Source of the DNA: Armadillidium nasatum
Lineage: Eukaryota; Arthropoda; Malacostraca; Isopoda; Armadillidiidae
Assembly: GCA_009176605.1 (NCBI GenBank)
Contig: SEYY01008348.1
Span: forward strand, 1-24,366
DNA length: 24,366 nucleotides
Direction: 5' to 3'
Below the pieces are notes generated by a model. The model was not told the DNA's origin and ran no database searches. It was given only the letters and a program-made list of their open reading frames with translations. Below, piece after piece: positions 1-14,279 of this stretch. Position 1 is the stretch's first letter; every line of letters starts with the position of its first letter. The translations under genes and the position numbers were made by a program.

Positions 1-548
<548 letters not shown>

Positions 549-590
549 AAAATTTAAAATTTTTTTTCGAATTTATAATTTTAAATAATT

Positions 591-694
<104 letters not shown>

Positions 695-699
695 CTAAA

Positions 700-2530
700 G
701 CATTTGCGCAGAATGCTGGTATATTCATGTCCTGACATCTTGCGGGTAGGTACCTCAAAACACCCAAACTCTTAGAAACTTGTTAGAAAGAGAAGTAATG
801 TGAACCTTCCAAGAAATATGAAGAGAAAAATAAACTCCTAGAATTTTGAGGACAGATGAGTGCTTGAGTCGAGTACTTCCTGAGAAGATGCCATTGTTGT
901 ATGGAATACTTTTTCGAGTAACAAGATGGAAGAATTGAGTTTTTGAGGACCCATGTTTTCTCTGCCCTAATTCGAGGAAGATCATAGGTCACTTACTTCA
1001 AATCCATCTTTCTTGTATCATTTAACTGCTCTTAGGAGAGGCGTTGTCCAAAGTGAAAGGGGTAATAAGGATGGATTCATCATCCTAGGAGTAGATCGAT
1101 GGTGAAGTAATATGGAGTAGGTCATTAATAAGAAAGAAGAAAAAGAGCTGTGGATAATACAGATTCCTGAGGAACACCACTATTAATAGATTTAAAGAGA
1201 AAATAGTGGTCATCTATAACAGCTACTATTGAATGACCAGAAAGTAAATCAGAGAGAAGGTCATAGAGAGAGAAGGATAGATTAAGAAAGATTGAAGTTA
1301 AAAATTAAAGCTTTGTGCCAGTCTCTATTGAAGGTTTTGGATATGTCTAACTCTACAGCGAAAGATTCACTAAAACACCTAAGAGCTGAGAGCCAATAGT
1401 TAGAAAGAAGTGAAAGAAGATCACCAATAGAGCATTCTGACGATCAGATATAAAATTAAAGGAATTGAGATATTTCTAAATCTTCCTGTTAAGCATAGAT
1501 TTGGAAACCTTAGAAAAAACGAAGGTTCAAGAATAGGACATTAGTTAGAGGGTTGAGGAGGGTCGCCAACTTCTGCGAAGGCTGAATGAGCCACGTTTCC
1601 TGCAAGAAGGGAAGGTTGAAATAAAGATACAGAGACGAAAGAGTTTACCAAGGCAGGAAGCAAGCTCAGAAACACAAGTTTTGAGAACCGTAGAGGGGAA
1701 TACCATCAGGACCATACGCCTTCTTCGAGAGAGAACAGAAGTAATAACTTTTGAAGAAATTGCAATATTAATCAAAAATAATTTGAAGGGGGTTGAAGGT
1801 GGGAGAACGTTTCCAGAATCATCTAAGGTAGAATTAGAGGCAAAATTTTGAGCAAAGATTCCAGCTTTTGTACAAGGGTAAATGGTAGTTGTGCAATCAA
1901 AAATTACTAGAGGGGGGAAAGAGGAAGAGGCAAAGTTTGAGTTGACATTTTTTGTAACATGCCAGAAAGAGCGTGAGGAAGAAGAACCAAAAAAGATTAT
2001 TACATTTTCTACACAGAAAAGAAATTTTCCTTGCTTCGCGAAGAATAGATTTGCACGATTCCGGGATGAAATATAAGTTAAATGAGTTTCTCGGGTTTGA
2101 AGGCGACGGACATCCTTGAAGGCAGAAACCTTGCGGTGAATAGAGAACAAGATTTGTTAGGTTTAGCAAAAGGGAAAGAATATGGAATGTACGACTCCAT
2201 GCTGAACAAGGTTTGTTAGGTTTGGCAAAAAGGGAAAGAATATGGAATGTACCACTCCATGCCAAAGTGAATCACCTCGGTTATGCTCTCAGCACATTCT
2301 GAGAAACCCGTCCCACGGAAGCAATTATCATTCCTTGGGAAATCAGAGAAGTATAACCGCAAGAAAGATCAGTTAGCATCAAAGAATTGCCAGAAATATC
2401 TCTTTGCTGAAGTCGGGAGCCGTTCTTGCGTAGGAATTGAAAAGACAGAACAAGAAACGGAGATTAGAAAGTGACTGGATGAACAAAAAGGCGGAAAGGG
2501 TTTATCAATTTAAGGAGAATGATAAGAGTT
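700..2530 (-). pseudogene. LINE copy A: decayed jockey/CR1-type reverse transcriptase
   Basis: Read on the minus strand, this is a broken LINE ORF2 from the endonuclease-RT linker through RT and into the C-terminal part. Visible pieces are a linker with FWHVTKNV and STLDDSGN (about 1960-1800), a finger region with PSTVLKTCVSELASCLGKLF (about 1700-1640), a GVPQ-type motif followed by FINDLL (about 1170-1100), a YADD-equivalent box damaged by a stop (about 1090), and SKTQF with ILGVYFSLHISWKVHITSL (about 930-780). Stops and frame changes occur throughout, so it is dead. The same linker and RT blocks recur in copies B, C and D in this window, which supports the assignment. The apurinic endonuclease domain is not visible. 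The plus-strand open frames here are shadows. Confidence 0.85.
2145..2263. repeat. Tandem duplication, about 59 bp x 2
   Basis: Two adjacent units (2145-2203 and 2204-2263) share GAACAAG, TTTGTTAGGTTT, GGGAAAGAATATGGAATGTA and ACTCCATGC, with only a few differences. They lie inside the linker part of LINE copy A. Confidence 0.9.
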
Positions 2531-2639
2531 TAAGAAAATATAAAGTATGTTAGGTTCATCATCAGATGCACATAAAACATGAAAACAGGAATTTTTAGGT
2601 GAGGGGGTCATGAAATGACTTTGAATGGAACCTTGGATG

Positions 2640-2935
2640 GGCAGCTTCGCAAATCATTGAGACTGTAATAAGTATTTTTGGAAATTTTAGTACATCCACC
2701 CTACAGCCCAAATTTTGCCCCATCTAATTTCCTTTTGTTTCCAAAATTGAAAGACTTCCTGAAAGGTACCCGATTTGAGAGTGCGGACCAAGCAAAAATT
2801 GGAGTTTCAAATTGATTCAAATCGAGGAGCGATATTTTCTTTAAAAAGAGGTTAAACAGATGGAAACACCACCTTCAAAATTGTATTAACATAAAAGGAC
2901 ACTATGTTGAAAAATAACTGCAATTTGTTTATGTA
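2640..2935 (+). pseudogene. mariner transposase C-terminal remnant
   Basis: From about 2693 the plus strand reads VHPPYSPNFAPSNF, then LLFPKLKDFLKGTRFES, and after a stop and a frame change RLNRW and CINIKGHYVEK before a terminal stop. This is the characteristic C-terminal end of mariner (Tc1/mariner superfamily) transposases. The third catalytic aspartate of the D,D34D triad falls in the P-S-N position and is Asn here. Together with the in-frame stop after GVSN, that makes the copy inactive. The N-terminal DNA-binding and first catalytic parts are absent. Terminal inverted repeats were not identified. It probably lies in the intron upstream of the SLC17 exon. Confidence 0.8.
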
Positions 2936-2986
2936 TAGTTATTTAAAAAAGATATATTTGTTTTTTCAGACATTTTGACTTCGTCT

Positions 2987-3118
<132 letters not shown>

Positions 3119-3122
3119 CCAG

Positions 3123-3349
3123 AGAGTGCAAGTGAATGGACAATAGTGTTCTGGGTAATGTTTGCCAATTACTTTTTTACTGGATTGTTTTACATAATTT
3201 TCTTTTCAACCGAGATTGAACCTTGGAATTATGAAAGTAAAAAATATTGTGAAGAAAAAAGCGAAGGAAAAAGCGAAGAAAAATCCGAAGAAAAATCCGA
3301 AGATTCTAACCTGATGGAAAATAAGGAAGAGCAAAAAAACCCGGTTTAA
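3123..3349 (+). CDS. Last coding exon of an SLC17/sialin-like transporter (partial gene)
   Basis: The exon opens after a TTTTCCAG acceptor in phase 1 and encodes about 75 residues to the TAA at 3347. It starts with [10 protein letters not shown], continues through a hydrophobic helix ([16 protein letters not shown]) and ends the membrane part with STEIEPWN. The order E-W-x-I-V-F, last transmembrane helix, E-x-x-P-W matches the twelfth helix and C-terminus of SLC17 transporters (sialin, vesicular glutamate and phosphate transporters). These are major-facilitator anion carriers of plasma, lysosomal or vesicular membranes; the substrate cannot be told from this exon. The cytoplasmic tail is charged, with a run of K-S-E-E type repeats (residues about 45-60) followed by a Lys/Glu-rich end. 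Upstream exons were not found between 1 and 3122, so they lie left of the window. The open frame that continues into the TA repeat upstream is not coding. Confidence 0.75.

Positions 3350-4516
<1,167 letters not shown>

Positions 4517-4606
<90 letters not shown>
4517..4606. repeat. (TA)n microsatellite
   Basis: About 45 perfect TA units. Confidence 0.97.
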
Positions 4607-4609
<3 letters not shown>

Positions 4610-5004
4610 CAAATCCTAACATAACGCAACATAGACACAGAAGTAAACTTTAAAGTTAGAAGGTCAAAACCAGAAAGTAAAATAAAAGGTGAACAGAATT
4701 CCACATAAAAGATGTGACTGGAATCAACAAATACAAGCATGATATCGCTCTCATTACAAAATTCGTGCAAAAGTACTACTCTTCTAGTAATGCGATGGAT
4801 TCGACACAACCTTTGAATGCAGACGATAACTTCTACGAATGTCTACAGTTGTAGCTCCTATAGAAAATGAAATATTCACATATCACAAAGTTAATCTAGA
4901 GAGTAAGAAAGTAAGGGGTAGTTTATTTTTATTTTGGTCTTAGAATCATTTCTATTTTCTGTAAGATTGGTGGAACCCAAGTCTCCCTAGTTTTGAGCAC
5001 ATCG
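4607..5004. other. Unassigned sequence
   Basis: A 70-residue minus-strand open stretch (about 4609-4809) beginning MCRIHRITRRVVLLHEF has no recognised domain and runs into the TA repeat. It may be an old repeat remnant, but nothing supports a gene. Confidence 0.3.
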
Positions 5005-5233
5005 CTACTCCATAGTAATTTTTTTTTTTAAATTTCACTCAATTTTAAGTAGACGATGGAGCTAAACCACTTGTAGGAATGAGTCTGAAATTTGGAGTGT
5101 ATATTCAAAATTCTATTAGCTACAAAAGCTTTCAAAAGATTTTGCACTTTGCTCTAAGGAAAAATGTTATGTGCCCTTATCAGACCAACTGTCGAATTTT
5201 TTTTTTCAATTTTGGAAAATCTACCCTTGCGGA

Positions 5234-5234
<1 letters not shown>

Positions 5235-5270
<36 letters not shown>
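5235..5270. repeat. Poly(A) tract, 36 bp
   Basis: A pure A run inside fold-back copy 1. The matching place in copy 2 (rc of about 11050-11085) is only A/T-rich, so the run has expanded in this copy. Confidence 0.95.
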
Positions 5271-5273
<3 letters not shown>

Positions 5274-5276
5274 TAA

Positions 5277-5545
5277 AGGTCTTTTATTTTTGGTGGGTGT
5301 ATAGAGGAGGGACAGGTAGGGGCTATAAATTTCTTTAAATACTTAATTCAATGCAGTTTGTCCTTTTCGAGATATAGCCTTTTAAAAAATAGCCAATTTT
5401 CGAAGAAATTTCAAAATTTCCAAAGTTTGAGAGGCTGTATCTCGAACCAGACCAATAGCATATAAATGTGTACTAAATAAAATTTGTATCTCTGTCCCTC
5501 CTCTAAATACTTGAAAAATATAAAAAACTTTAATGTACACTTAAA
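5277..5545. repeat. Long imperfect palindrome in fold-back copy 1
   Basis: The left arm reads outside-in: TTTTATTTTTGG, TATAGAGGAGGGACAG, AATGCAGTTTGTCC, GAGATATAGCC, and CCAATTTTCGAAGAAATTTC near the centre (about 5400). The right arm contains the complement in mirror order: GAGGCTGTATCTC, CTGTCCCTCCTCTAAATA, ATATAAAAAACTTT. Arms are about 125 bp with moderate mismatch. The same structure is kept in copy 2. Confidence 0.8.
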
Positions 5546-5795
5546 AAAAATGAAAAGTGCCATGACTTTTTCCTAAAGCAGATATCAAAAAAGTTCAACA
5601 TTTAATTAAGTTGTAGAAATTGGGACTGAGAATACACACTTAATTTAGGTTATTTCGAAGTTGGACTCCAAATAACTTTCAAACCTTTATAGACTCAGAA
5701 AAACGCTAGAAATCCAATGTTTTCAGTTTGAAAAATGCATATACACTACAAATTTCAGAGTTATAGGTCAAATAATAAAAAACTTTTTGAGATTG

Positions 5796-6755
5796 GATCC
5801 ATCCCAATATCAGTAGCTTTATTTTTTTATTTCCTTCAAACTGAATTTGGTAAGATAAACAAGAAAATAAAGTTATCATCAAACAAGGTTCAATTATAAA
5901 GTAAAAACTTATAGGTTTATTAAAATGGTTATTTTCATATCAAACTTGTTCCCTTCAAGAGCCCTTTACAGAATGTTTTCCGATTTTGTTGAAACAAAGG
6001 AAAGTATTTGCTAAACTATTTCCATTTCTTGATATAAAGTTAATTTTATTTCAAAACTTATAGCTTCACTGAGTTCGGTCCAATCATTTTCTGGAAAGAA
6101 CATATTTGAAATCTAACAAATATTCTTCGTTAGAAAGTTAAACTAGCAATAGTTAGATAAGAATTTGAATATTTAATTTGTTTCAGTGTTATTGAAAATT
6201 GAAAATTAAAAAAATCATTGCATCAGTTCTGAGCGTCTCATTTGGAATCAAATAGGTATGAAATTTGTCCAATAAGGACTTTAATCGTATTTAATGTTTT
6301 GTGCACACTTCATGTTTGCATGAACATTATTGAAATTAACTATGATTTTAAAAGTATTTAAATTCTTTTAAGACTTTCAAGGTAGGAAATTTTAGTACTT
6401 ATGACTGCAAAATCCAAAAGTTAAATTACATAATAAAATATCTATCTATACTATTTGAGAGTTTCATTTCTTTAAGGTCATACTCAATTTCATTTCTGAA
6501 ACCAAAAATAAAGCCAATTTTGACCTACCTATAAAATTGTATCAAATCAAATTATTAATAATTTGAATCGATAAAGGATTCTAAATTTATAATATTCCAA
6601 ATATAGTTTTATATTTAAAAAAAGAATTGAATGGAGTTTAAACCTTTTCAACCCATCCTATTCTTTTTTAATTATAAAAAAATATTAGTCAGATATTTAC
6701 CGTAAGCATAAAGATACAATGCATTGCATTACGCTTTTAAGTAAAATAGAAGTTA
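5796..6755. other. AT-rich intergenic sequence downstream of the Cys-loop gene
   Basis: About 960 bp with no recognised coding region or repeat. It would include the 3' UTR of the minus-strand channel gene. TTTATT motifs (AATAAA on the minus strand) occur near 5820 and 6050, too far or too common to be convincing. Confidence 0.4.
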
Positions 6756-8756
<2,001 letters not shown>

Positions 8757-9044
8757 CTTGGCAAAAATTAAAATATAAGTATTATTTTATTCATATCTTC
8801 TTTATCTTTCTTTTTTTAATCTTTTTATATTTATCCCTGATAAAAATTATAATGTTTTGAAATTTTAAAAAAAATCAAAATCTTCAAATTTATTTGTTTG
8901 ACGTTTTACCTCACAATATTTTTTAATGGATAAAAAAAAAAAAAAAATTCTGATGGAGAATTCATCATTTAAATTCATTCATGGAAAATTAATCATTTAC
9001 CTTTCTTCTCTTAAAGAAATAAAGTTATAACGATAAAAATGAAT
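8757..9044. other. AT-rich sequence, probable intron of the channel gene
   Basis: No upstream exon of the channel was recognised here. The stretch contains a run of 15 A near 8933. Confidence 0.4.
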
Positions 9045-9227
<183 letters not shown>

Positions 9228-9404
9228 CGTTATATGAATTGCCAAAAAAAAAATTCGGAAATGAGTATCTCTACCAAAAATATAGATTCCAACTTTTTTT
9301 TTTATTTTTTTTTTTTTAAAGTGTTGCAAAAAAAACTTTTTCATTTCGAAAATTCGAAAGAAAAAAAAAAAAAAAAAAAAGCCGAAGAATTGTCCGAACC
9401 CCAA

Positions 9405-10467
9405 TAAGAGGAGCAGTATCCTTTGTAATAGTTATTGATTAGTGAAAATGATGAAAGAATTGGACTGACAAAAGAGACAGCGATGAGTTAGTGAGAAAGA
9501 AAGTTTATAAGACAAAAACCTAAACTCTATCTTTTCGAGGAGAACTGTATGAGTGGAAACACCCTAGATGCATGAGGCTTACTCCATACAGGGGAGAACA
9601 GAACCTCTATAAAGAGCAGGAAATTAGAGTGACTTAAAGAAACTACGAAGGTGATTCATAACATTCAACCGTAATGTGTAATGAAGGGTAGATTAATCGG
9701 TATAAGAGTGGATTTGTGATGAAGTAATTGAAAGAAAGTCATGTATTAATGAAAAGTAGAAAAAAAAGTTAGGATATGACAGATCTCTGAGCAACATTCC
9801 TATTAATAGGTTTAAGGGAAGAACAACAGCTGTTTGCAACAGCTGATATAAAAAGATTGGAAAGAATATCGGAGAGAAGGGTGGATTCCGAAAGAGAGAA
9901 GTTTAGAAATTGAAGCTTTGTGATAGATTGTATCAAAAGCTTTTGATTTGCCCAGCGCTACAGAGAAAGATGAGCCTAAGAGCTGAGAAATGAGAATCAG
10001 AGAGAATAGAAGATCACCAGTGAACCACGTTTTACGAAAACCAACTGGCGATCAAAGTTAAGATTAGAAGAATTGAGATGTTTCCAAATCTTTCTCTTAA
10101 AACTCTAGAAAGAAAGGAAGCTAAAAAGTAAGACGATAGTTGGAGGGTTGAGAGGGTTCCTCCTTCTTCAACAAAGGCTGAATGAGCGATCACTTCTATC
10201 AAGAAGGAAAAGTCCAAGTAGAAAGACTGATACAAAACAGTTTACCAAGGTTGTTGCATACTCAGAAGTAATAGTTTTGAGAACCGCTGAAGTAATACCA
10301 GAATGAACAGAAGACTTCTTAATTAATGTTAAACGTACAGAGAAGAAATAGATGAAATTAAAATATTGAGCATAAATGAGTTGAAGTAGTTGCAGGAGGC
10401 GGAATAGCTTCGGAATCGTTTACTGTGGATTTGAAGTAAAATTATGAGCAGAGAATTCAGCTTTAGC
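9405..10467 (-). pseudogene. LINE copy B, 3' segment: decayed reverse transcriptase
   Basis: On the minus strand this resembles copy A throughout. It contains a QYGFR-like box (CAACTGGCGATC near 10046), an LDISKAFDR remnant (CCCAGCGCTAC near 9955), a GVP-Q-like stretch near 9780, and a LYRGSVLPCME block near 9590 that matches the C-terminal LYKGLIRPCMEYC of copy D. Every frame is broken by stops. It continues at 11407-11532 after the fold-back element that interrupts it. Confidence 0.75.
10463..10467. repeat. Candidate target-site duplication, left copy (TTAGC)
   Basis: TTAGC here is repeated at 11407-11411. Removing the intervening 939 bp rejoins LINE copy B in register with copy A (CAGCTTT then AGAAGGCAAAATGG, against CAGCTTTTGTACAAGGGTAA). 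Confidence 0.55.
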
Positions 10468-11406
10468 TCAAAAATGTTTCCAATTATTTAACTGATAACC
10501 CTGAAATTTACAATATATATGCATTTTTTCAATCTAAGAACTATAGATATCTGACATTTTTCTGAGCCTTTAAAGATTTGAAAGTTATTTCGAGCCAAAC
10601 TTCAAAAAGAGAATGTATAGAAGTGGTAAACCAGTAGTCGAAATGACCTAAAATTTTAACTGTGTATTCTCAACCCCAATTTCTACAACTTTAATGTTGG
10701 AATTTTTTTGATATCTGAATTTTTTATTTTTCTTAATTAAAAAAAACTGGGAAAAAATATTCCATTTTGGAGAAAATTAAAAAAATAAATCTGTATATTA
10801 AAAGTTTTTTATTTTTGGCAGGTATTTAGAGGGACAGAGCTACGCTTTTATTTAACACATTATTAAAATCTGTTTGGTTTGAGATACAGCCTTTCAAACT
10901 CTGAAAATTTTGAAATTTCTTCGAAAATTGACCATTTTTTGAGAGGCTATATCTTGAAAAGAACAAACAGCATTGAATAAAGCATTTTGAAATATTTGTA
11001 GCCCTGTCCACCCTCTATATTCCTACATATATTAAAAGTCTTTTAATAAAGAATTTAATAATAAAAAATTTTTCCTTTTGTCCGGAAGTGTGAATTTCCA
11101 AAATTAGAAGGAAAAAGATTTCAACATCTGATCAAGTATGGTCACATAACTATTTTCCTGTAAAACAGAAAACAAAATATATTTAGAAGTTTTTGTAGCA
11201 AATAGATTTTGAAATACATACTCCAAATTTCAGATCATTTTGAAAAGTGGTTTGACTCCACCGTAGACTTAAATTTGGGTGAAATTTAAAAAAAAAGTTT
11301 TTAACGTTATAGGTGAGTAAAAACGTAGGAATGGAGCTTTTTCAGTGGAAATACACGAAAATTTTCATGGTAATCGGTTGAGTTTTTTTAACATTAAATC
11401 CTCTCC
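10468..11406 (-). repeat. Fold-back repeat family, copy 2, inserted in LINE copy B
   Basis: About 939 bp, inverted relative to copy 1 (5005-5795), with the same order of landmarks and the same internal palindrome (GAGATACAGCC and GAGAGGCTATATC arms at about 10880 and 10945). It is flanked by TTAGC and splits LINE copy B, so it is younger than that LINE. No protein is encoded and no clear terminal inverted repeat was seen. The class is unresolved: a non-autonomous DNA transposon or fold-back element is most likely. Confidence 0.75.
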
Positions 11407-11532
11407 TTAGCAGAAGGCAAAATGGAAGTTATTCCGTTAGAATTTACGACAGGAGGGAAAGAGGTAGAAGCATATTTAGAGTTGACATTTTTGCGAAATG
11501 CAAAAAAAGAGAGTGAGGAAGAGATTAGGCAC
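11407..11532 (-). pseudogene. LINE copy B, 5' segment (linker region)
   Basis: The minus-strand reading contains FRKNVNSKYASTSFPPVVNS, the same linker as FWHVTKNVNSNFASSSFPP in copy A. It ends at about 11532, where a plus-strand LINE fragment begins. Confidence 0.75.
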
Positions 11533-11533
11533 T

Positions 11534-12068
11534 TGTTGATGGAGCGATTTCTTATTTTTATCAACGACCTCCTCATTTGTACTTCTAACTCTGTTCATTC
11601 TTATGCCGACGACTTAATTCTCCATTCTTCTACTCATTTCAAATACGCTACCTCCTTTGCTTCTGGAGTTGCTTCTCGTCTTCAACTTTCCAATTCCATT
11701 TCCGAATTTGGCTCACTCTCTCTTTTCTATAGGTTCACAACGGCAGGTGATAGAGTTAATTGATCTCTCGCATTCCATCTTCATTTTGTCGTCCTCTCAA
11801 AACAAGAGGTGAAAAGCATGCAGATGAATTTTGTGTGAGCATTACAAACTCGCGGCTTGCACCTACTGGTAAATCCTTTTTTCCAGTCACCTCTGTTCTG
11901 TGGGACCCCCTACCTTCTGTTTTTCCTCCTGTATTTAACCTACCTCTCTTTTAATCTTCTGTCTGCGCCCACCTGAGAGATCTGCGTTAGGATGGGTGGG
12001 TTTTCTTTTATTCTTTAATTCTGACCCCTCCTTGAAAAGGCCTCTTTCTGTGAGTGGAGGTAAAATGC

Positions 12069-12099
<31 letters not shown>
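11534..12099 (+). pseudogene. LINE copy C: internally deleted reverse transcriptase with 3' end
   Basis: It begins at a sequence equal to copy D at about 14857 (LLMERFL) and has lost about 70 bp before FINDLL. It keeps an intact YADD box at about 11602 with LHSSTHF after it, then jumps over roughly 400 bp from SNSIS to SLSLFYR. The C-terminal part (ADEFCVSITNSRLAPTGKSF, SVLWDPLPS) follows in another frame, with stops near 11761 and 11952. The 3' UTR resembles copy D (CCCCTCCTTGAA, GTGAGTGG) and ends in about 30 A, as expected of a retroposed copy. Confidence 0.82.
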
Positions 12100-12600
<501 letters not shown>

Positions 12601-12710
12601 AGCTATATCCTTCATCTAAAATTTCTGAGAGCTTGCTCTACTTCCGTAAAAAAAGAAATAAATAAATAAATAAAAAAATATATAAAATAAAAAAAAAAAA
12701 AAAATAATAA

Positions 12711-12744
<34 letters not shown>

Positions 12745-13380
12745 CACTATTTTTTATTCAAATTTTTTGTTGTTTGATCGAATTAGACCAAACTTTCAGG
12801 AACTTTAGATGAATGATATATCTTAAAATTTATAGGATATATATTTGGTATCAATTTCTAACAAAGAAGTTGAGGTAAAATATTCTGAACAAATTTTTTT
12901 TAAAATTTCTTCCAATTTTGTTGTTAGCATTTGATTTTAAACTTTGTTTGAAATCAAATTAGACCTCAGTTTTATAGCTATATCCTTCATATAGAGGTTC
13001 TAAAAATTTAGGTAAGATTTTGGAATAAAAAAAAAATATATTAAAGAGAGTAAATGAGTGTGTTTCTCAGAAACTATAAATCATATAGAAATTGGGCAAG
13101 AATTAGAATATACGAATCTTACCCAATAATGAATCTACGCCAAATTTTATTTTTGTACCTTCAGTAATAGAAATTTTATCCTTAAAACTGAAAATCACAG
13201 AAAATGTCTGAACTCCCTTAATAAGAACACGATATATTATATAGAGATCTAGAATAGGAACGTAAAGAATAGTGTCCTTTTCTGCATTCTAACTGCTGTA
13301 AGAGAATGCAGAAGTTCTTCGCTGTAACTAAGAAAAATCACTTCACATGGAGTTTTGTATCTTGTATCTGTACATTGTGT
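12601..13380. other. AT-rich unassigned stretch with weak internal repeats
   Basis: It contains an A/T homopolymer block (12690-12744, including T32). TAGCTATATCCTTCAT occurs twice (about 12600 and 12976) and AATTAGACC twice (about 12781 and 12956), which suggests a decayed tandem duplication. There is no coding signal. Confidence 0.4.
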
Positions 13381-13899
13381 TTTTATTTAGAAACCCTAAT
13401 TTAATTTAAATATTTATAAGATCAAGGAGGAGGGTGCATAACTTTGTAATGGGAATTAGGGCAAATAAAAGCTCCATTTGAAAGTAACTTTTTTTAGGTT
13501 TTCTGGATGTAGCAGTGATAGCTGTAATAGATATTTCGATTTTGACATGCAGGAGTAGCTGTTCAAATCCTGCGGAAGACACATTCTTTGTAACGTTAAT
13601 TGTTATAAACATTAATATCTCTTATTATGCTGCATTTTTATTAAGCAATATCCAATAATTTAAATGTACTGGTATTATAAGATCGAAAAGGGATATATTT
13701 ACATGGATAAAAATATTCTAATTGAATCCGAGCAAATAAAAGATCCACTAGATAGAGACTTTTCTTGGTTCATCGTGTGCTGTAGCGATTATGACCTTAT
13801 ACATTTTAATTCTTGCACGCAGGAGCGGCGGTTCAAATCCCGGAGGACAGGTTTCTTTTCATTTCTTTTATAAATTACATATATTATATTGTGTCTTTA

Positions 13900-13900
<1 letters not shown>
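13380..13900 (+). repeat. Two-unit tandem repeat with tRNA-like B box (SINE-like)
   Basis: Two diverged units of about 255 bp share, in order: a boundary TTTTTATTTA-like motif (about 13380, 13635 and again 13890), TTATAAGATC (13415 and 13675), GCAAATAAAAG-TCC (13460 and 13733), GCAGGAG-GC-GTTCAAATCC (13545-13570 and 13820-13840), and GGA-GACA. GTTCAAATCC is a near-perfect RNA polymerase III B box. A poorer A-box candidate (TAGCTGTAATAG and TAGCGATTATG) sits 45-50 bp upstream of each. T-stem and acceptor pairing do not form a proper tRNA cloverleaf, so this is tRNA-derived or tRNA-like at best. Confidence 0.5.

Positions 13901-13903
<3 letters not shown>

Positions 13904-13976
<73 letters not shown>
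13904..13976. repeat. (AT)n microsatellite
   Basis: About 36 AT units directly after the second tRNA-like unit. Confidence 0.96.
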
Positions 13977-13977
<1 letters not shown>

Positions 13978-14029
13978 CAAGGATAAAAACCTTACTGAGA
14001 AAAGGAATTTAAGGTTTATTACTAACTGT

Positions 14030-14230
14030 CATAAATCATCAGGATAGGTGATAAAAATGGTGTTTCTCATGGTTCTGTGTTGACTCAATGCTTTGCCTAA
14101 TTTTAAGTTAATTATTTAGATAATTAATGATTAAAAGTAAGGTTACTAAATACTAAGTCTGCTGATAATTCTAAATTGACGACATATGTTGGGAATCATG
14201 AGGGTTTATTAAAGTTCTGCATGACTTTTT
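14030..14230 (+). pseudogene. Possible second LINE family: CR1-type RT remnant
   Basis: One frame, with stops, reads GDKNGVSHGSVLTQCF and later KSADNSKLTTYVGNHEGLLKF. This resembles the GVPQGSVL and (F)ADDTKL blocks of CR1-like reverse transcriptases in correct order, with the region between them shortened and the catalytic D-D changed to D-N. It is short and decayed, hence the low confidence. Confidence 0.35.
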
Positions 14231-14279
14231 ACATATTTTTGGATTTGCATGATAAACAAATTTCAAAAGCAAAATATTC

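Larger units (their letters stand above)
5005..5795 (+). repeat. Fold-back repeat family, copy 1
   Basis: This block is the reverse complement of 10468-11406 over most of its length. Shared landmarks include AAATTTCAC near 5030, TCTGAAATTTGGAGT near 5086, GCTACAAAA near 5121, TTATGTG near 5167, TTTTGGAAA near 5209, the inverted-repeat core, GATATCAAAAAA near 5580, GTTGTAGAAATTGGG near 5610, and CAGAAAAA near 5695. It has no ORF. A non-autonomous mobile element is the simplest reading. Outer boundaries are approximate because no terminal inverted repeat was seen. Confidence 0.75.

Noticed and set aside
10032-11011. Short minus-strand open frames in LINE copy B and the fold-back element as small genes
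   Set aside because: They fall within relics identified by homology to other copies here and show no independent domain.
13776-13860. Functional tRNA gene
   Set aside because: The B box is good, but the T-stem has mismatches at three of five pairs and no matching 5' acceptor strand is present.
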